A stretch of DNA of 64,000 nt, from contig JAZRMX010000048.1 of the NCBI GenBank assembly GCA_045647885.1, forward strand, positions 1-64,000. Direction: 5' to 3'. Position 1 is the first letter of the stretch. Each line of letters opens with the position of its first letter. This document shows, one piece after another, positions 19,514 through 29,127 of this stretch. Under the pieces are notes generated by a model. That model did not search any database. It saw nothing but the letters and a program-made list of their open reading frames with translations, and was not told the origin of the DNA. Source of the stretch: HGM04593 sp045647885 (lineage in GTDB: Bacteria > Bacteroidota > Bacteroidia > Bacteroidales > Bacteroidaceae). Made by a program: the position numbers and the translations under genes.

Positions 19514-20013
19514 CAAGGGATATACTCATACGCATGCGCAACTTTGCAATACTCACACTATTGCAAGTTCTTATATTCAACCAGATACACCTATTTGGCT
19601 ATGCAACTGCGCACATTTATATAATATTCCTGCTCAAGCTCCCACGCTTTACCACACGCAACGAAATGCTTATATGGGCATTTCTCTTCGGCCTTGTAGT
19701 CGACATCTTCGGCAACACTCCGGGTATAAATGCCTGCGCAGCAACAGCTATGGCTTTTGTACGCAACAGCCTGCTCGACGCATTCACACAGAAAGGCACC
19801 GCCGACGACTTTACACCAAGCATACACACCATAGGTTGGAGCGGATACGCAATATACTCCATTCTCAACCTGCTCGTCTTCTACACAGCTCTTTACCTGC
19901 TTGAACTGTTCACCATACAATATCCCTTGACGTTGATAGCCAGCGTATTGGGCAGCACCCTGCTCACGATGTTCTTCACTCTTGTAATTGAATGTTTCAC
20001 CCGCAAGAGATAA
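19510..20013 (+). CDS. mreD: Rod shape-determining protein MreD
   Basis: A 167-residue hydrophobic protein with about five membrane helices. It is recognised mainly by position between mreC and mrdA and by the segment WAFLFGLVVDIFGNTPGINA, typical of MreD in this phylum. It is a membrane partner of MreC in the elongasome. It overlaps the mreC stop by four bases, and mrdA starts five bases after its stop. Confidence 0.9.
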   Translation: MTRDILIRMRNFAILTLLQVLIFNQIHLFGYATAHIYIIFLLKLPRFTTRNEMLIWAFLFGLVVDIFGNTPGINACAATAMAFVRNSLLDAFTQKGTADDFTPSIHTIGWSGYAIYSILNLLVFYTALYLLELFTIQYPLTLIASVLGSTLLTMFFTLVIECFTRKR

Positions 20014-20018
20014 GAGAG

Positions 20019-21863
20019 ATGAACATACACAATTACGACAAGAGAAAATACATACTTGCCGGAACCGTGCTGCTGGTACTGTTCACATACATTATACAGC
20101 TATTCAACCTGCAAATAGCAAGTGAACAATATAAATTAAAAGCCGACAGCAACGCCTTCTACAAAAAGACAATCTACCCTGCCCGAGGACTTATGTACGA
20201 CCGCAACGGCAAGTTGCTCGTCTACAACCGCCCGGCATACGACATCACATTCGTTCCTCGCGAAACAAAAAATATGGACACGCTGGAATTCTGCAAAGCG
20301 CTCAATATTACGCGCGAAGAATTCGACACGCGTATGCAGCGAGTGCGTAACAGACGCTACAACCCAGGATACTCGTCATACACCGAACAGGAGTTTATGA
20401 CACAGCTTCCTGCCGAGGAATTTGCACAGTTCCAGGAAAAGATGTTCCGTTTCCCCGGCTTCTATGTGCGCAAACGCTCCATAAGGCAATACACATACAA
20501 TGTTGGCGGTGTTCTCTTTGGCGACATTGGAGAGGCATCACAGAAAAAGATTGACAACGACACATACTACACACGCGGCGACTACATAGGCACACAAGGC
20601 CTTGAAGCGGCTTACGAAAAGGAGTTGCGTGGTAAAAAGGGTACAGAAACTCTCTTGCGCGATGCTTACGGACGCATACAAGGCAAATATCGCGACGGCG
20701 CGCTTGACACTCTTCCCACACGAGGAAAAGACCTTACTCTGGGACTCGACATTGAGCTGCAGAAGCTTGGAGAGCGCCTGATGAAGAACAAAATAGGCAG
20801 CATAGTAGCAATTGAACCGGCAACTGGAGAGATACTCTGCATGGTGTCGGCACCTTCGTACGACCCACGCCTGCTCACCGGCCGCTCACGCGGAGAGAAC
20901 CACAAGGCACTCTCCAAGGACAAACGCAAGCCACTGCTGAACCGTGCGATAATGGGTACATATCCTCCCGGCTCCACATTCAAAATATCACAGGCGCTCA
21001 CCTTCCTGCAGGAAGGGGTAATAACCCCGCAGACAACCTTCCCCTGCCACGGAGGATTCAAGATAAAAGGATTCAAGCTCGGTTGCCACCCCCACTCCTC
21101 GCCCATACCCCTCGTACCCGCAATAGCCACATCGTGCAACGCATACTTCTGTTGGGGCCTGCACCGTATGTTCGGCTCGGACAAATATGGCAGCACGCAA
21201 GAGGCAATGGACAAATGGCGAGACTATATGGTGTCCATGGGATTCGGCTACAAGCTTGGAATAGACCTCCCGGGTGAGGTTCGCGGCATGATACCCAATT
21301 CACAGTTCTATGACCGCCACTACGGCAAGCACTGGAAAGCCACCACCGTGGTGAGCATCTCCATCGGGCAGGGCGAGGTTACACTCACCCCCTTACAGAT
21401 AGCCAACCTTGGAGCAACCATAGCCAACCGTGGAGAGTACATCACACCCCACCTTGTGAGCAAGATAGAGGGAGATACCATAAAGAGCGACTACCGTACG
21501 AGCAAAAAAAGTATGGCAGGCAAAAACGCCTATGAACAGGTGGTGAAAGGTATGCGCGAAGCAGTACTGAACGGAACCTGCCGTGCTGCCGACATTCCCG
21601 GGTGGGAAGTTTGCGGAAAGACAGGAACTGCACAAAACCGCGGAAAGGACCACTCGGCATTTATGGGCTTTGCCCCCATGAACAATCCCAAGATTGCCAT
21701 TGCCGTTTATGTGGAAAACGGAGGTTTCGGCGCCACTTACGGCGTGCCCATCGGTGCACTCATAATGGAACAATACCTTAACGGAGAGTTGAGCGAGACA
21801 AGTAAAGAGAAAGCAAAAGCAATAGAAGAGAAGGTAATCTACTATGGAACGGAGGAAAGGTAA
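20019..21863 (+). CDS. mrdA: Penicillin-binding protein 2 (elongation transpeptidase, MrdA)
   Basis: A 614-residue class B penicillin-binding protein that crosslinks peptidoglycan during elongation. It has an N-terminal membrane helix (about residues 9-29) and a dimerisation domain opening with YPARGLMYDRNG. The transpeptidase domain has the SxxK motif in PPGSTFK (about 318-322), SxN as SCN (about 371) and KTG in CGKTGTAQ (about 533). I start it at 20019; the ATG at 19992 lies inside mreD and adds nine residues with no family match. It overlaps rodA by 20 bp. Confidence 0.96.
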   Translation: MNIHNYDKRKYILAGTVLLVLFTYIIQLFNLQIASEQYKLKADSNAFYKKTIYPARGLMYDRNGKLLVYNRPAYDITFVPRETKNMDTLEFCKALNITREEFDTRMQRVRNRRYNPGYSSYTEQEFMTQLPAEEFAQFQEKMFRFPGFYVRKRSIRQYTYNVGGVLFGDIGEASQKKIDNDTYYTRGDYIGTQGLEAAYEKELRGKKGTETLLRDAYGRIQGKYRDGALDTLPTRGKDLTLGLDIELQKLGERLMKNKIGSIVAIEPATGEILCMVSAPSYDPRLLTGRSRGENHKALSKDKRKPLLNRAIMGTYPPGSTFKISQALTFLQEGVITPQTTFPCHGGFKIKGFKLGCHPHSSPIPLVPAIATSCNAYFCWGLHRMFGSDKYGSTQEAMDKWRDYMVSMGFGYKLGIDLPGEVRGMIPNSQFYDRHYGKHWKATTVVSISIGQGEVTLTPLQIANLGATIANRGEYITPHLVSKIEGDTIKSDYRTSKKSMAGKNAYEQVVKGMREAVLNGTCRAADIPGWEVCGKTGTAQNRGKDHSAFMGFAPMNNPKIAIAVYVENGGFGATYGVPIGALIMEQYLNGELSETSKEKAKAIEEKVIYYGTEER

Positions 21864-23310
21864 CATATTCAACCGCATAGACTGGCCACTTATTGCTCTC
21901 TATGCCATTCTGGCAATTATGGGGTGGTTGAGCATTTGTGGAGCAAGCTACAGCTATATAGAGAGCGATTTCCTCGATTTCTTCGCCATAAGCGAGAGAA
22001 CAGGCAAACAGGCTATGTGGATGGGCGTGTCAGTGCTTGTCGGTATAGTGCTGCTTTGCATTGAAAAGAACAGCTACAAGGATTTCTCGCCATTTATCTA
22101 TGCCGGTACCCTTCTGCTTGGTATAATCACCATATTCGTTGCACGCGACATTAAAGGCTCGCGTTCCTGGCTACCCCTCGGCCCATTCAGCCTGCAACCT
22201 GCAGAGTTTATGAAATTTGCAACAACCCTTGCCCTTGCATCATTTATGGGACGGTACGGATTCAAGATTAACGACAACAGGCAATTCCTCAAGTGCGTGG
22301 CCATAATATTGCTGCCTATGCTTGTTATCGTAGCACAAAAGGAGACGGGCAGCGCCCTTGTATATCTCTCGTTCTTTCTTGTACTCTATCGCGAAGGTAT
22401 GACAGGCATAGTTCTGCTTATGGCCATAAGTGCGGTGGCATACTTTGTCGTGGGTATACGCTATGGAGAAATTACGGCAGAATCCCTACCTATAACCATA
22501 GGCCCATATGCCGTAACGTTGCTCATACAGGCATTTTCACTCGCAATGGTAAGGTTCTGGTGCAGGCATAAAGAGACCTTTGCCCTGATGCTCATAATAA
22601 ACGCAAGCATCACACTGCTCACCTACCTTATAGCCGTGTATCTTGTAGCCTTCAACATAATGGTGGTACAGTACCTTCTGCTTGCATTCAATGTGGGTTA
22701 CCTTCTTGTACGTGCAAGGTTGAAAAAGGAAAATCTCAACGTATGGGTTGCGGCATACATCATAGGAGCACTTGCATTTTTCGGTTCCTGTGAATATGTT
22801 ATGCACAACGTGCTGAAACCGCACCAAAGAGTTAGAATAGAGGTACTTTTAGGACTGAAAGAGGATCTTGCAGGTGCAGGCTACAACGTGCACCAGTCAA
22901 AGATTGCCATAGGTTCCGGAGGTATTATAGGAAAAGGATTTCTCAATGGAACGCAGACAAAACTGAAATATGTTCCCGAGCAGGATACCGACTTTATCTT
23001 CTGCACCATAGGCGAGGAACAGGGCTTCTTGGGTTCGAGCGCAGTACTCATTGTATTTGCACTATTCATTCTGCGTCTTATGGCGCTTGCCGAAAGGCAG
23101 AACGATATCTTTGGACGAGTCTACGGCTATGCCCTAGCCTCAATATTCCTGTTCCACTTTACCATAAATGTGGGTATGGTGCTTGGAATAATGCCTGTGA
23201 TTGGAATACCACTACCCTTCTTCAGTTACGGTGGCTCGTCGTTCCTGGGATTCTCTATTCTGCTGTTTACTTTCCTGAGGGTAGATGCCGACAGGGAGAC
23301 GCGAGCCTGA
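21844..23310 (+). CDS. rodA: Peptidoglycan glycosyltransferase RodA (SEDS family)
   Basis: A 488-residue multi-helix membrane protein that polymerises glycan strands with MrdA. SEDS motifs are RDIKGSRSWLPLGPFSLQPAE (about residues 98-120) and, near the end, VLGIMPVIGIPLPFFSYGGSS. The protein is about 100 residues longer than the enterobacterial form: extra hydrophobic segments lie between about residues 200 and 310, a form I associate with Bacteroidales. It is the last gene of the purH-mre operon. Its 3' end overlaps that of the convergent gldH by 44 bp. Confidence 0.95.
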   Translation: MERRKGNIFNRIDWPLIALYAILAIMGWLSICGASYSYIESDFLDFFAISERTGKQAMWMGVSVLVGIVLLCIEKNSYKDFSPFIYAGTLLLGIITIFVARDIKGSRSWLPLGPFSLQPAEFMKFATTLALASFMGRYGFKINDNRQFLKCVAIILLPMLVIVAQKETGSALVYLSFFLVLYREGMTGIVLLMAISAVAYFVVGIRYGEITAESLPITIGPYAVTLLIQAFSLAMVRFWCRHKETFALMLIINASITLLTYLIAVYLVAFNIMVVQYLLLAFNVGYLLVRARLKKENLNVWVAAYIIGALAFFGSCEYVMHNVLKPHQRVRIEVLLGLKEDLAGAGYNVHQSKIAIGSGGIIGKGFLNGTQTKLKYVPEQDTDFIFCTIGEEQGFLGSSAVLIVFALFILRLMALAERQNDIFGRVYGYALASIFLFHFTINVGMVLGIMPVIGIPLPFFSYGGSSFLGFSILLFTFLRVDADRETRA

Positions 23311-23773
23311 CACCCACATCATACACACCCTGCAACAGAGAATCACTCATCAGGTGGGAGAGGCGTATCTTGAACGGCTCGTAATAAGGTACATTTACCG
23401 ACGATACAAAATACTCCGATTGATACAAAGTACCAGCCGTCGCTCCATTACGGCGACCATCATCATCGTAGAGGTCACAACAGAGTGTGTCACGCTTAAA
23501 TACGCTGTCGTTGCCCGACATAACCTCGACTAACAGACAAAGATTCTTGTAAGGATAGGATGCACTGTAGCGCACTCCTGCAAAAAGTTCCGCCACAGCA
23601 GGGCCATCCCATTCAAACGACTGTTCAAAAACCAGCGTATCGGCCTTGTGCCACGCGCCACCAACAGAGCGATAGCTATGGCACAGCGAGCCTCCGCACG
23701 AAAGCAGAAGCCCACCAAGCAGCAACGCCGCTATGAGTTTACTCCGCTTTTTGAGATTTATCGCCCTTGCCAT
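23267..23773 (-). CDS. gldH: Gliding motility lipoprotein GldH
   Basis: A 168-residue lipoprotein. The signal peptide has a basic start (MARAINLKKRSK) and the lipobox LLLSC, giving the mature Cys at about residue 27. The body reads as GldH (WHKADTLVFEQSFEW, YPYKNLCLLVEV). GldH belongs to a conserved set of gliding/type IX accessory lipoproteins. I place the start at 23773, which overlaps the 3' end of ricT by 35 bp; the longer frame to 23842 only adds shadow sequence. The order holB-ricT-gldH is conserved in Bacteroidales and supports the call. Confidence 0.85.
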   Translation of the reverse strand: MARAINLKKRSKLIAALLLGGLLLSCGGSLCHSYRSVGGAWHKADTLVFEQSFEWDGPAVAELFAGVRYSASYPYKNLCLLVEVMSGNDSVFKRDTLCCDLYDDDGRRNGATAGTLYQSEYFVSSVNVPYYEPFKIRLSHLMSDSLLQGVYDVGVRLASPCRHLPSGK

Positions 23774-24899
23774 TATTGCGATGCTCGTTTCCGTGACGCT
23801 TGCCACCGTGCCCCTTCTTGCGTTTCTTGTTCTTACCGGCATTGTCGAAACGGTTTATATTCTCCTGCTCAAGCAAGTCCGAAGAACGTTTGGGCTCACT
23901 TGCACCCGAATTGTCGAGAGCTGCCGGGCGCTCACCACGCTTGTTCATCTCTATAACAGCATTTGCCCTGCGCGCACTGATGGTGACCAGATTGGCCGGA
24001 ATATGCTTGTCGGTAGAATATGTAACCTCGCCACGCAGGATATCGGCCTTGAAGAAATAGTATGTGCTGTCGGCAGTCTCCAGCTCAATATCACGCTGGG
24101 GGAATGCGCGTGAAGCCTCAACATAGGCATCCACTTCATAGTTCAAACAGCATTTAAGTTTTGCACACTGGCCGGCAAGCTTTTGGGGATTCAGCGAAAT
24201 ATCCTGAAAACGCGCAGCAGAAGTAGATACCGAAATGAAATTGGTGGTGAATGTTGCACAGCAAAGCTCGCGACCGCAAGGGCCTATACCGCCAATGCGT
24301 CCGGCCTCCTGGCGCGCACCAATCTGCTTCATCTCAATCTTTATCTTGAACGTATCGGCAAGCACCTTGATGAGCTGACGGAAATCCACGCGATTATCGG
24401 CAATATAGTAGAAAATAGCCTTCTGGCCGTCACCCTGATACTCCACATCACCAATCTTCATATCAAGATTAAGATCCTTCGCTATCTGTCGCGAACGTAT
24501 CATAGTGTCGTGCTCACGCGCCTTTGCCTCCTCATACTTTTCCATATCCACGGGCTTTGCCTTGCGGTATATGCGTTTGAACTCGCTGTCGGGTGTAAGA
24601 CGGGTTTTCTTCAACTGCAAAAGAACAAGACGGCCGGTCATTGTCACCGTGCCTATGTCGTGCCCGGGAGTAGCCTCCACAGCCACCACATCGCCTTTGC
24701 ACAAAGAAAGGTTGTTACTGTTTCTGTAATATCCCTTTCGGGTATTCTTGAACTGCACCTCCACTATATCGGTATACTCCTCGTTACCCGGCACGCCGGC
24801 CAACCAGTCAAAAGTATTCAACGGAGCATCCATCTTGCCGCAACCCTCACAGCAGATACCCGAACAATGGTTGTTCTCTTTATATTTCAATTCGTCCAT
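23739..24899 (-). CDS. ricT: PSP1 domain protein (RicT-like)
   Basis: A 386-residue PSP1 protein. An N-terminal cysteine cluster (CSGICCEGCG, about residues 17-26) precedes the PSP1 domain, which contains GPCGRELCC (about residue 205) and KLKCCLNYE (about 250). These cysteines match those that bind iron-sulfur clusters in the RicT family. The last 60 residues or so are Lys/Arg/Asn/Gly-rich (NKKRKKGHGGKRHGN) and probably disordered. In Bacillus RicT acts with RicA/RicF on RNA processing; the function in Bacteroidota is not established. It starts directly after the holB stop. Confidence 0.9.
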   Translation of the reverse strand: MDELKYKENNHCSGICCEGCGKMDAPLNTFDWLAGVPGNEEYTDIVEVQFKNTRKGYYRNSNNLSLCKGDVVAVEATPGHDIGTVTMTGRLVLLQLKKTRLTPDSEFKRIYRKAKPVDMEKYEEAKAREHDTMIRSRQIAKDLNLDMKIGDVEYQGDGQKAIFYYIADNRVDFRQLIKVLADTFKIKIEMKQIGARQEAGRIGGIGPCGRELCCATFTTNFISVSTSAARFQDISLNPQKLAGQCAKLKCCLNYEVDAYVEASRAFPQRDIELETADSTYYFFKADILRGEVTYSTDKHIPANLVTISARRANAVIEMNKRGERPAALDNSGASEPKRSSDLLEQENINRFDNAGKNKKRKKGHGGKRHGNEHRNNGKGDKSQKAE

Positions 24900-26042
24900 T
24901 TAACGGTTTTTTATCCAAACAATCATTCTCAACGCAGTGTCGAAAAAGACCATTTTTGCATTTACATTCTGTTCTATATGTCGACCAGCCTCAGAAAGCT
25001 CCTCCATAATACCGAAGATGTTGCGCTCATTCACAAAGGGTGAGAAACGCACCGAGAAATTGCGCTCTTCGGACGAGAGATAGACCATTTCGTCGCGCTT
25101 AAAGTTCATTATAAAATTCTCACGTATCATATGCTGACAATAGTCGAGCAGGCGTTTCTGCCTCTCACGCCCCATTGCCGCCACACGCTCGCTCCACAAT
25201 TTCATATCGCTTATATTGCGGGCATAAGCAGCACGCATCATCTGTGCAAAAAGCTCCAGATAAAGCGCCTTCTCCTCGTCGAGCGAGATAAGTTCCTCGG
25301 CTTTCTCCACGCTGCCGCCACACTGCTGTGCTATGCGCGAAGCATCATCGGGAGCAAGGCCATAACGTGCCACAAGTGCGCGTTGCATATCGTCCTGCAG
25401 CACACGTGGAACATCAACCCTCTGCACACGGCTCAAAATTGTAGGCAATATCTTGTCGGGCTCTTCCGACACAAGTATGAACAACGTGTCGGCCGAAGGC
25501 TCCTCTATAATCTTCAGCAATTTATTCGCACCCGTTTCTGTAATCTTCTCGGGCAGCCACATTATCATCACCTTCCAACCGCCCTCGCGTGCGTGCATCG
25601 ATAACTTATGGAGGATTTCTCCGCTCTCACGCTCATATATCAGTGGTTGCTGTGTGTCAACATCGAGTTTCTGCAACCAATCGTCGTAGCTGAAATAAGG
25701 GTTCTTGATAAGCAACTCACGCCACTCTGCAATATAATCATCGCTCACAGGCGCCGAGTCGGAGCCGCTGCCTTTCTTTTTCTTTACCGGAAATACAAAG
25801 TGCAGGTCGCTGTGTATAAGCTTGTCGACCTTTATACAAGTGGGACAGGTACCACACGCCTCTCCGTCACGCTTGTTGCTACACAAGAGATAGCGCGCAA
25901 GTGCCACTGCTATTGCCAGCTTGCCGTTGCCACGGGGACCGGTCACAAGCAAAGCGTGCGCCAGACGGTTCTCATCGACACAGTTACGCAACTGCTCAAT
26001 TACTTTTTTTTGCCCTATTATGTCACCAAACGAAAAGGCCAT
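24900..26042 (-). CDS. holB: DNA polymerase III clamp-loader subunit delta'
   Basis: A 380-residue AAA+ protein. Walker A is GPRGNGKLAIA at about residues 34-44; a zinc-binding cysteine set (CSNKRDGEACGTCPTC) follows at about 52-70; SRVQRVD lies at about 206. This is the delta' part of the clamp loader. The ATG at 26042 is used, one base overlapping the metF stop (TGATG); the TTG just upstream is unlikely. metF, holB, ricT and gldH appear to form one transcript. Confidence 0.93.
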   Translation of the reverse strand: MAFSFGDIIGQKKVIEQLRNCVDENRLAHALLVTGPRGNGKLAIAVALARYLLCSNKRDGEACGTCPTCIKVDKLIHSDLHFVFPVKKKKGSGSDSAPVSDDYIAEWRELLIKNPYFSYDDWLQKLDVDTQQPLIYERESGEILHKLSMHAREGGWKVMIMWLPEKITETGANKLLKIIEEPSADTLFILVSEEPDKILPTILSRVQRVDVPRVLQDDMQRALVARYGLAPDDASRIAQQCGGSVEKAEELISLDEEKALYLELFAQMMRAAYARNISDMKLWSERVAAMGRERQKRLLDYCQHMIRENFIMNFKRDEMVYLSSEERNFSVRFSPFVNERNIFGIMEELSEAGRHIEQNVNAKMVFFDTALRMIVWIKNR

Positions 26043-26989
26043 CAATAAATTGCTTTAGCTATTTTATAAACACTGTCCACCGCATTTATCGTGTAGAAAT
26101 GTATACTAGGAACGCCCTTTGCCATAAGCTCGCGGCACTGCTCCACAGCCCACTCCTGACCCACCTGTGCAGCGGCGGCATCGTCCTTGCACTGCAACAT
26201 TGCCGACACGAGCTCTTCGGGCAGGTCAACACGGAAAGTCTTGGGTAGCACATTCAACTGCGACAGACGGTGCATAGGTTTAATACCCGGAATGATAGGG
26301 ATGTTTATACCCATTGCACGCGCACGCTCCACAAACGCAAAATATTTACGGTTATCGAAGAACATCTGTGTAACAGCATATTCGGCGCCGGCATCGGCCT
26401 TTTGTTTAAGAACCATAAGGTCGCTTTCCATATTGGGTGCCTCCTCGTGCTTTTCCGGATAGCAGGCTACGCCACAGGAGAAACGCTCGCCGCGCTCCTT
26501 CATTAAAGAGCCGTCGAGGAAATAGCCCTCATTGAAACGGTTCACCTGATGAAGAAGGTCTATTGCGTGTTTGTGCGACTCGCATCGCGCCGCAGGAGCC
26601 TCCTTACACTTGTCGCCACGCAACACAAGGATATCGGTAATGCCAGACAATTGCAGGTCGATGAGCACATATTCAGTCTCCTCAACCGAATAACCGTTGC
26701 ACAATATATGCGGCACCACGGGAACGCCGAAACGGTGGTTTATGGCAGTTGCCACAGCCACTGTACCGGGGCGACGGCGTATAGTACCGTGCTTGAACAT
26801 ACCATTGCCCATATCTGTATAAACAGGCTCACTGTGATGGGTGGTGATATTTATATATTTAGGGGAAAATTCCATCAACCTCTCGATGTCGCCAAAAAGT
26901 TTTGCAGTTCCCATACCCTTGACAGGCGGCAACACCTCAAACGAAAAGGCGGTCTTTTCAGTGGAATTTATATTCTCTATTACTCTCAT
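26042..26989 (-). CDS. metF: 5,10-methylenetetrahydrofolate reductase (MetF)
   Basis: A 315-residue FAD-dependent TIM-barrel enzyme that makes methyl-tetrahydrofolate for methionine synthesis. It shows FSFEVLPPVKG near residue 16 (catalytic Glu region), NITTHHSEP, VPVVPHILCNGYS, LRGDK and TQMFFDNRKYF, all family features. It heads the metF-holB-ricT-gldH run and has its own promoter about 60 bp upstream. Confidence 0.96.
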   Translation of the reverse strand: MRVIENINSTEKTAFSFEVLPPVKGMGTAKLFGDIERLMEFSPKYINITTHHSEPVYTDMGNGMFKHGTIRRRPGTVAVATAINHRFGVPVVPHILCNGYSVEETEYVLIDLQLSGITDILVLRGDKCKEAPAARCESHKHAIDLLHQVNRFNEGYFLDGSLMKERGERFSCGVACYPEKHEEAPNMESDLMVLKQKADAGAEYAVTQMFFDNRKYFAFVERARAMGINIPIIPGIKPMHRLSQLNVLPKTFRVDLPEELVSAMLQCKDDAAAAQVGQEWAVEQCRELMAKGVPSIHFYTINAVDSVYKIAKAIY

Positions 26990-27048
26990 GCTTAAAAACT
27001 ATTTATCTGTGGGGCAATAATGCAGTTGCCGATACCCCATGTAAGATA

Positions 27049-27079
27049 CAAAGTTAAAGCAAAGCAAGTGCAATACAAA
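27049..27079 (-). promoter_or_regulatory. Promoter of metF
   Basis: On the minus strand, -33 TTTG at 27079-27076 and -7 TAACTTTG at 27056-27049, 23 bases apart between first bases. The leader of about 55 bases holds a small hairpin (GGCAA at 27030-27026 with TTGCC at 27017-27013). Confidence 0.7.
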
Positions 27080-27113
27080 ATAAAACAGACAATTTTTAGG
27101 CAATAAAAGAGAC

Positions 27114-27142
27114 AAAAAAACTCCCCCGCACGTGCGGGGGAG
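27114..27142 (-). terminator. Intrinsic terminator after the PepSY-like gene
   Basis: A 22-base perfect GC-rich palindrome (27121-27142), followed on the minus strand by seven T (27120-27114). It is the strongest terminator in the window and separates the PepSY-like gene from metF. Confidence 0.92.
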
Positions 27143-27197
27143 CATCTCAAAAAACTATGGCAAGGTTTATATTAAAACTTTTTACAACTCAAGCTAT

Positions 27198-27638
27198 TCA
27201 ATTGTCAATATCTACTATTCTAAAATTCTTGTTGAAGGTAAGCTCCAAACGGTTTGACAATTTAACCTCGTAGCCGTAGCGGTTACGCTCAATGCGAAGA
27301 ATTTTTGCATCGTGGTAGTGTAGCTTTACATATTCTGCAATCTTTACAGGGATAATTGCAGCAGGCACTTCGCCGTAACGGCAATCAACATCCTCCCACT
27401 CACCTTTGCGGTTAAACTCCAGCTTTGCACCATCTGTGAATACCACCTCATAAGAGTTCTCAAAAAGATCGCGCTCAAGCTTTGCATAAGAGATTTTAAG
27501 CTCACCGAAATAAGTGTTTATAAAACTCTGTGCATCAACGGGCAACATCTCTTTTGTGATAATTTTGTCGTTATCAGCGTTAGCGTTAAAAACTCCGAGA
27601 GAAAAAACAGTCGCTAGTACAAATAAAATCCTTTTCAT
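27198..27638 (-). CDS. PepSY-like domain exported protein
   Basis: A 146-residue protein with a signal peptide (MKRILFVLATVFSLGVFNANA). The body shows two PepSY-like repeats: LPVDAQSFINTYFGELKISYAKLE with TDGAKLEFNRKGEWEDVDC, then VPAAIIPVKIAEYVKLHYHDAKILRIE with NRLELTFNKNFRIVDID. Such small periplasmic proteins are common in Bacteroidota and often lie next to two-component systems, as here. The ligand is unknown. A terminator-like hairpin separates it from the kinase gene upstream, so it probably has its own promoter. Confidence 0.85.
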   Translation of the reverse strand: MKRILFVLATVFSLGVFNANADNDKIITKEMLPVDAQSFINTYFGELKISYAKLERDLFENSYEVVFTDGAKLEFNRKGEWEDVDCRYGEVPAAIIPVKIAEYVKLHYHDAKILRIERNRYGYEVKLSNRLELTFNKNFRIVDIDN

Positions 27639-27812
27639 AATTTCAAATTTAATTCGGTTTCTAATACTTTATTTAACACATTATAGAGAGGTTCGGTTCT
27701 CGCTTCCGCTCTATTTACACTGCAAATATTATACCCGATTCTGAAATGAAATTGAAATTTTCGCCTTTTTTGAAAAAAAGATTATTTTTTTTTTGCACAC
27801 ACCCATAAAACC

Positions 27813-27855
27813 AAACAACAGAAGACACCCCGATGCCGGGTATCTTCTGTTGTTT
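27813..27855 (-). terminator. Hairpin terminator after the histidine kinase gene
   Basis: A 13-bp stem (27813-27825 with 27843-27855) and an inner GC helix, just after the kinase stop codon at 27865. A long T run follows on the minus strand about 20 bases further on rather than directly after the stem. Confidence 0.7.
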
Positions 27856-27864
27856 ATAATAGAA

Positions 27865-29127
27865 TTACGCAAACTGCACTTCAAAGCAGTGTCGCCCGTC
27901 AGAGAAGGAATATTCCACCTTATAACCATAACTGCGAGCCACGGCGCCCACAAGCGCAAGACCAAGCCCCGTGCTGCCACTCTTACCGGATTTATAGAAA
28001 CGGTCGAACAGACGCTCTTTTTCAAGCGGTGCATCGCCACTATTTGTAATCATAAGCACCCTGCCCCGGAAGAATATCTCCACAGTACCACCGGCCGGCG
28101 AGTGTATAAAGGCATTTTTCACAAGATTAACCACAAGCACCCCGGCAAGCTCTTCGTTCATCTTCACAACAAAGCTGCCGGGTACATTTATGTTACACGC
28201 AACATTTTGTTCGGCATAAATATCGGAGAAAGTTTCAGCCTCCTCGCGCAAGAGGGATGCAATATCCACATCAGTCGACTCGAGGAATTGCCCGTTGTCA
28301 ATTTTTGTAAGAAGCAACAAAGTACGGTTAAGGCGCACCAGACGACGCAGCGATTGCTGCATCTTGTAAAGTTCCATTGCCTGCTCCTCGCTCAACGCGG
28401 TATTGTTCATCAACCACTCTATGCGGTTACCAAGCACCGCGAGCGGTGTCTGCAATTCGTGGGAAGCGTTGCCAAGAAAATCCTTCTGCTGTTCAAAATA
28501 ATTTTCAGCACGGGCAATAGTACTCCTTGCACTGTTCAATAATTTTTCAAACTCCACAACCGACGATGTGGCAGGAAAATTCCCAAGACCATTACCCGGC
28601 GTATAGCGGTCGAGCCACGCAAGCAGGCTGTAAAGGGGGCGCATACTACGCTTGAATACCAGAACCACAGCAAGAAACACAGTAAGCACCACCACTACAT
28701 AGAGCACCAGAATGTGCCAAAAGACCGAAGACAACAAATCCTCACGCTCAAAAGTGGGCATTGTAACAACAAGGCGAAACACCTGCCCCTCCGCATTGAG
28801 AAAATGCGCGGTAAGCACACGGGCAGGCTCTGTCTCGCGTTTCTCGGGAATATATACAAGAGAATCGCTGTAAACCATAGAGGGTTGTGCTGCAACACCA
28901 GGCAACGGTTCAATAGCATAACTGTTATTGCTGCCATCGCCCAAAGTCGGCAATTCCACTCCGGCAAGAGTGCGACGGATTATAAGTTCGGCATAACCCT
29001 CAAGGCTGTCATCCGTCTCGTCGTTAATCTCCTCGACCATAGTAAAATAGAAGACTACCGACCACAAAGCCAGAATGGGCAGCAGAGCCATCGCCATACG
29101 CCCTGTTATGTTATAAAGCAGTTTCAT
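27865..29127 (-). CDS. Sensor histidine kinase, two-component system
   Basis: A 420-residue membrane kinase. Helix 1 is at about residues 10-32, then a periplasmic sensor region of about 110 residues, helix 2 at about 140-160, and a HAMP-like linker. The H box is NASHELQTPLAVLGNR (phospho-His at about residue 222). The N box is VVNLVKNAFIHSPAGG and the G box is GSTGLGLALV. The ATG overlaps the regulator's stop by four bases, so the two are translated as a pair. The signal is not evident; the downstream PepSY-like gene may be a target or modulator (inference). Confidence 0.92.
   Translation of the reverse strand: MKLLYNITGRMAMALLPILALWSVVFYFTMVEEINDETDDSLEGYAELIIRRTLAGVELPTLGDGSNNSYAIEPLPGVAAQPSMVYSDSLVYIPEKRETEPARVLTAHFLNAEGQVFRLVVTMPTFEREDLLSSVFWHILVLYVVVVLTVFLAVVLVFKRSMRPLYSLLAWLDRYTPGNGLGNFPATSSVVEFEKLLNSARSTIARAENYFEQQKDFLGNASHELQTPLAVLGNRIEWLMNNTALSEEQAMELYKMQQSLRRLVRLNRTLLLLTKIDNGQFLESTDVDIASLLREEAETFSDIYAEQNVACNINVPGSFVVKMNEELAGVLVVNLVKNAFIHSPAGGTVEIFFRGRVLMITNSGDAPLEKERLFDRFYKSGKSGSTGLGLALVGAVARSYGYKVEYSFSDGRHCFEVQFA

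Noticed and set aside
26990..27048. SAM-type riboswitch in the metF leader
   Set aside because: The short GGCAA/TTGCC hairpin does not match the conserved cores of known SAM riboswitches that I can recall.
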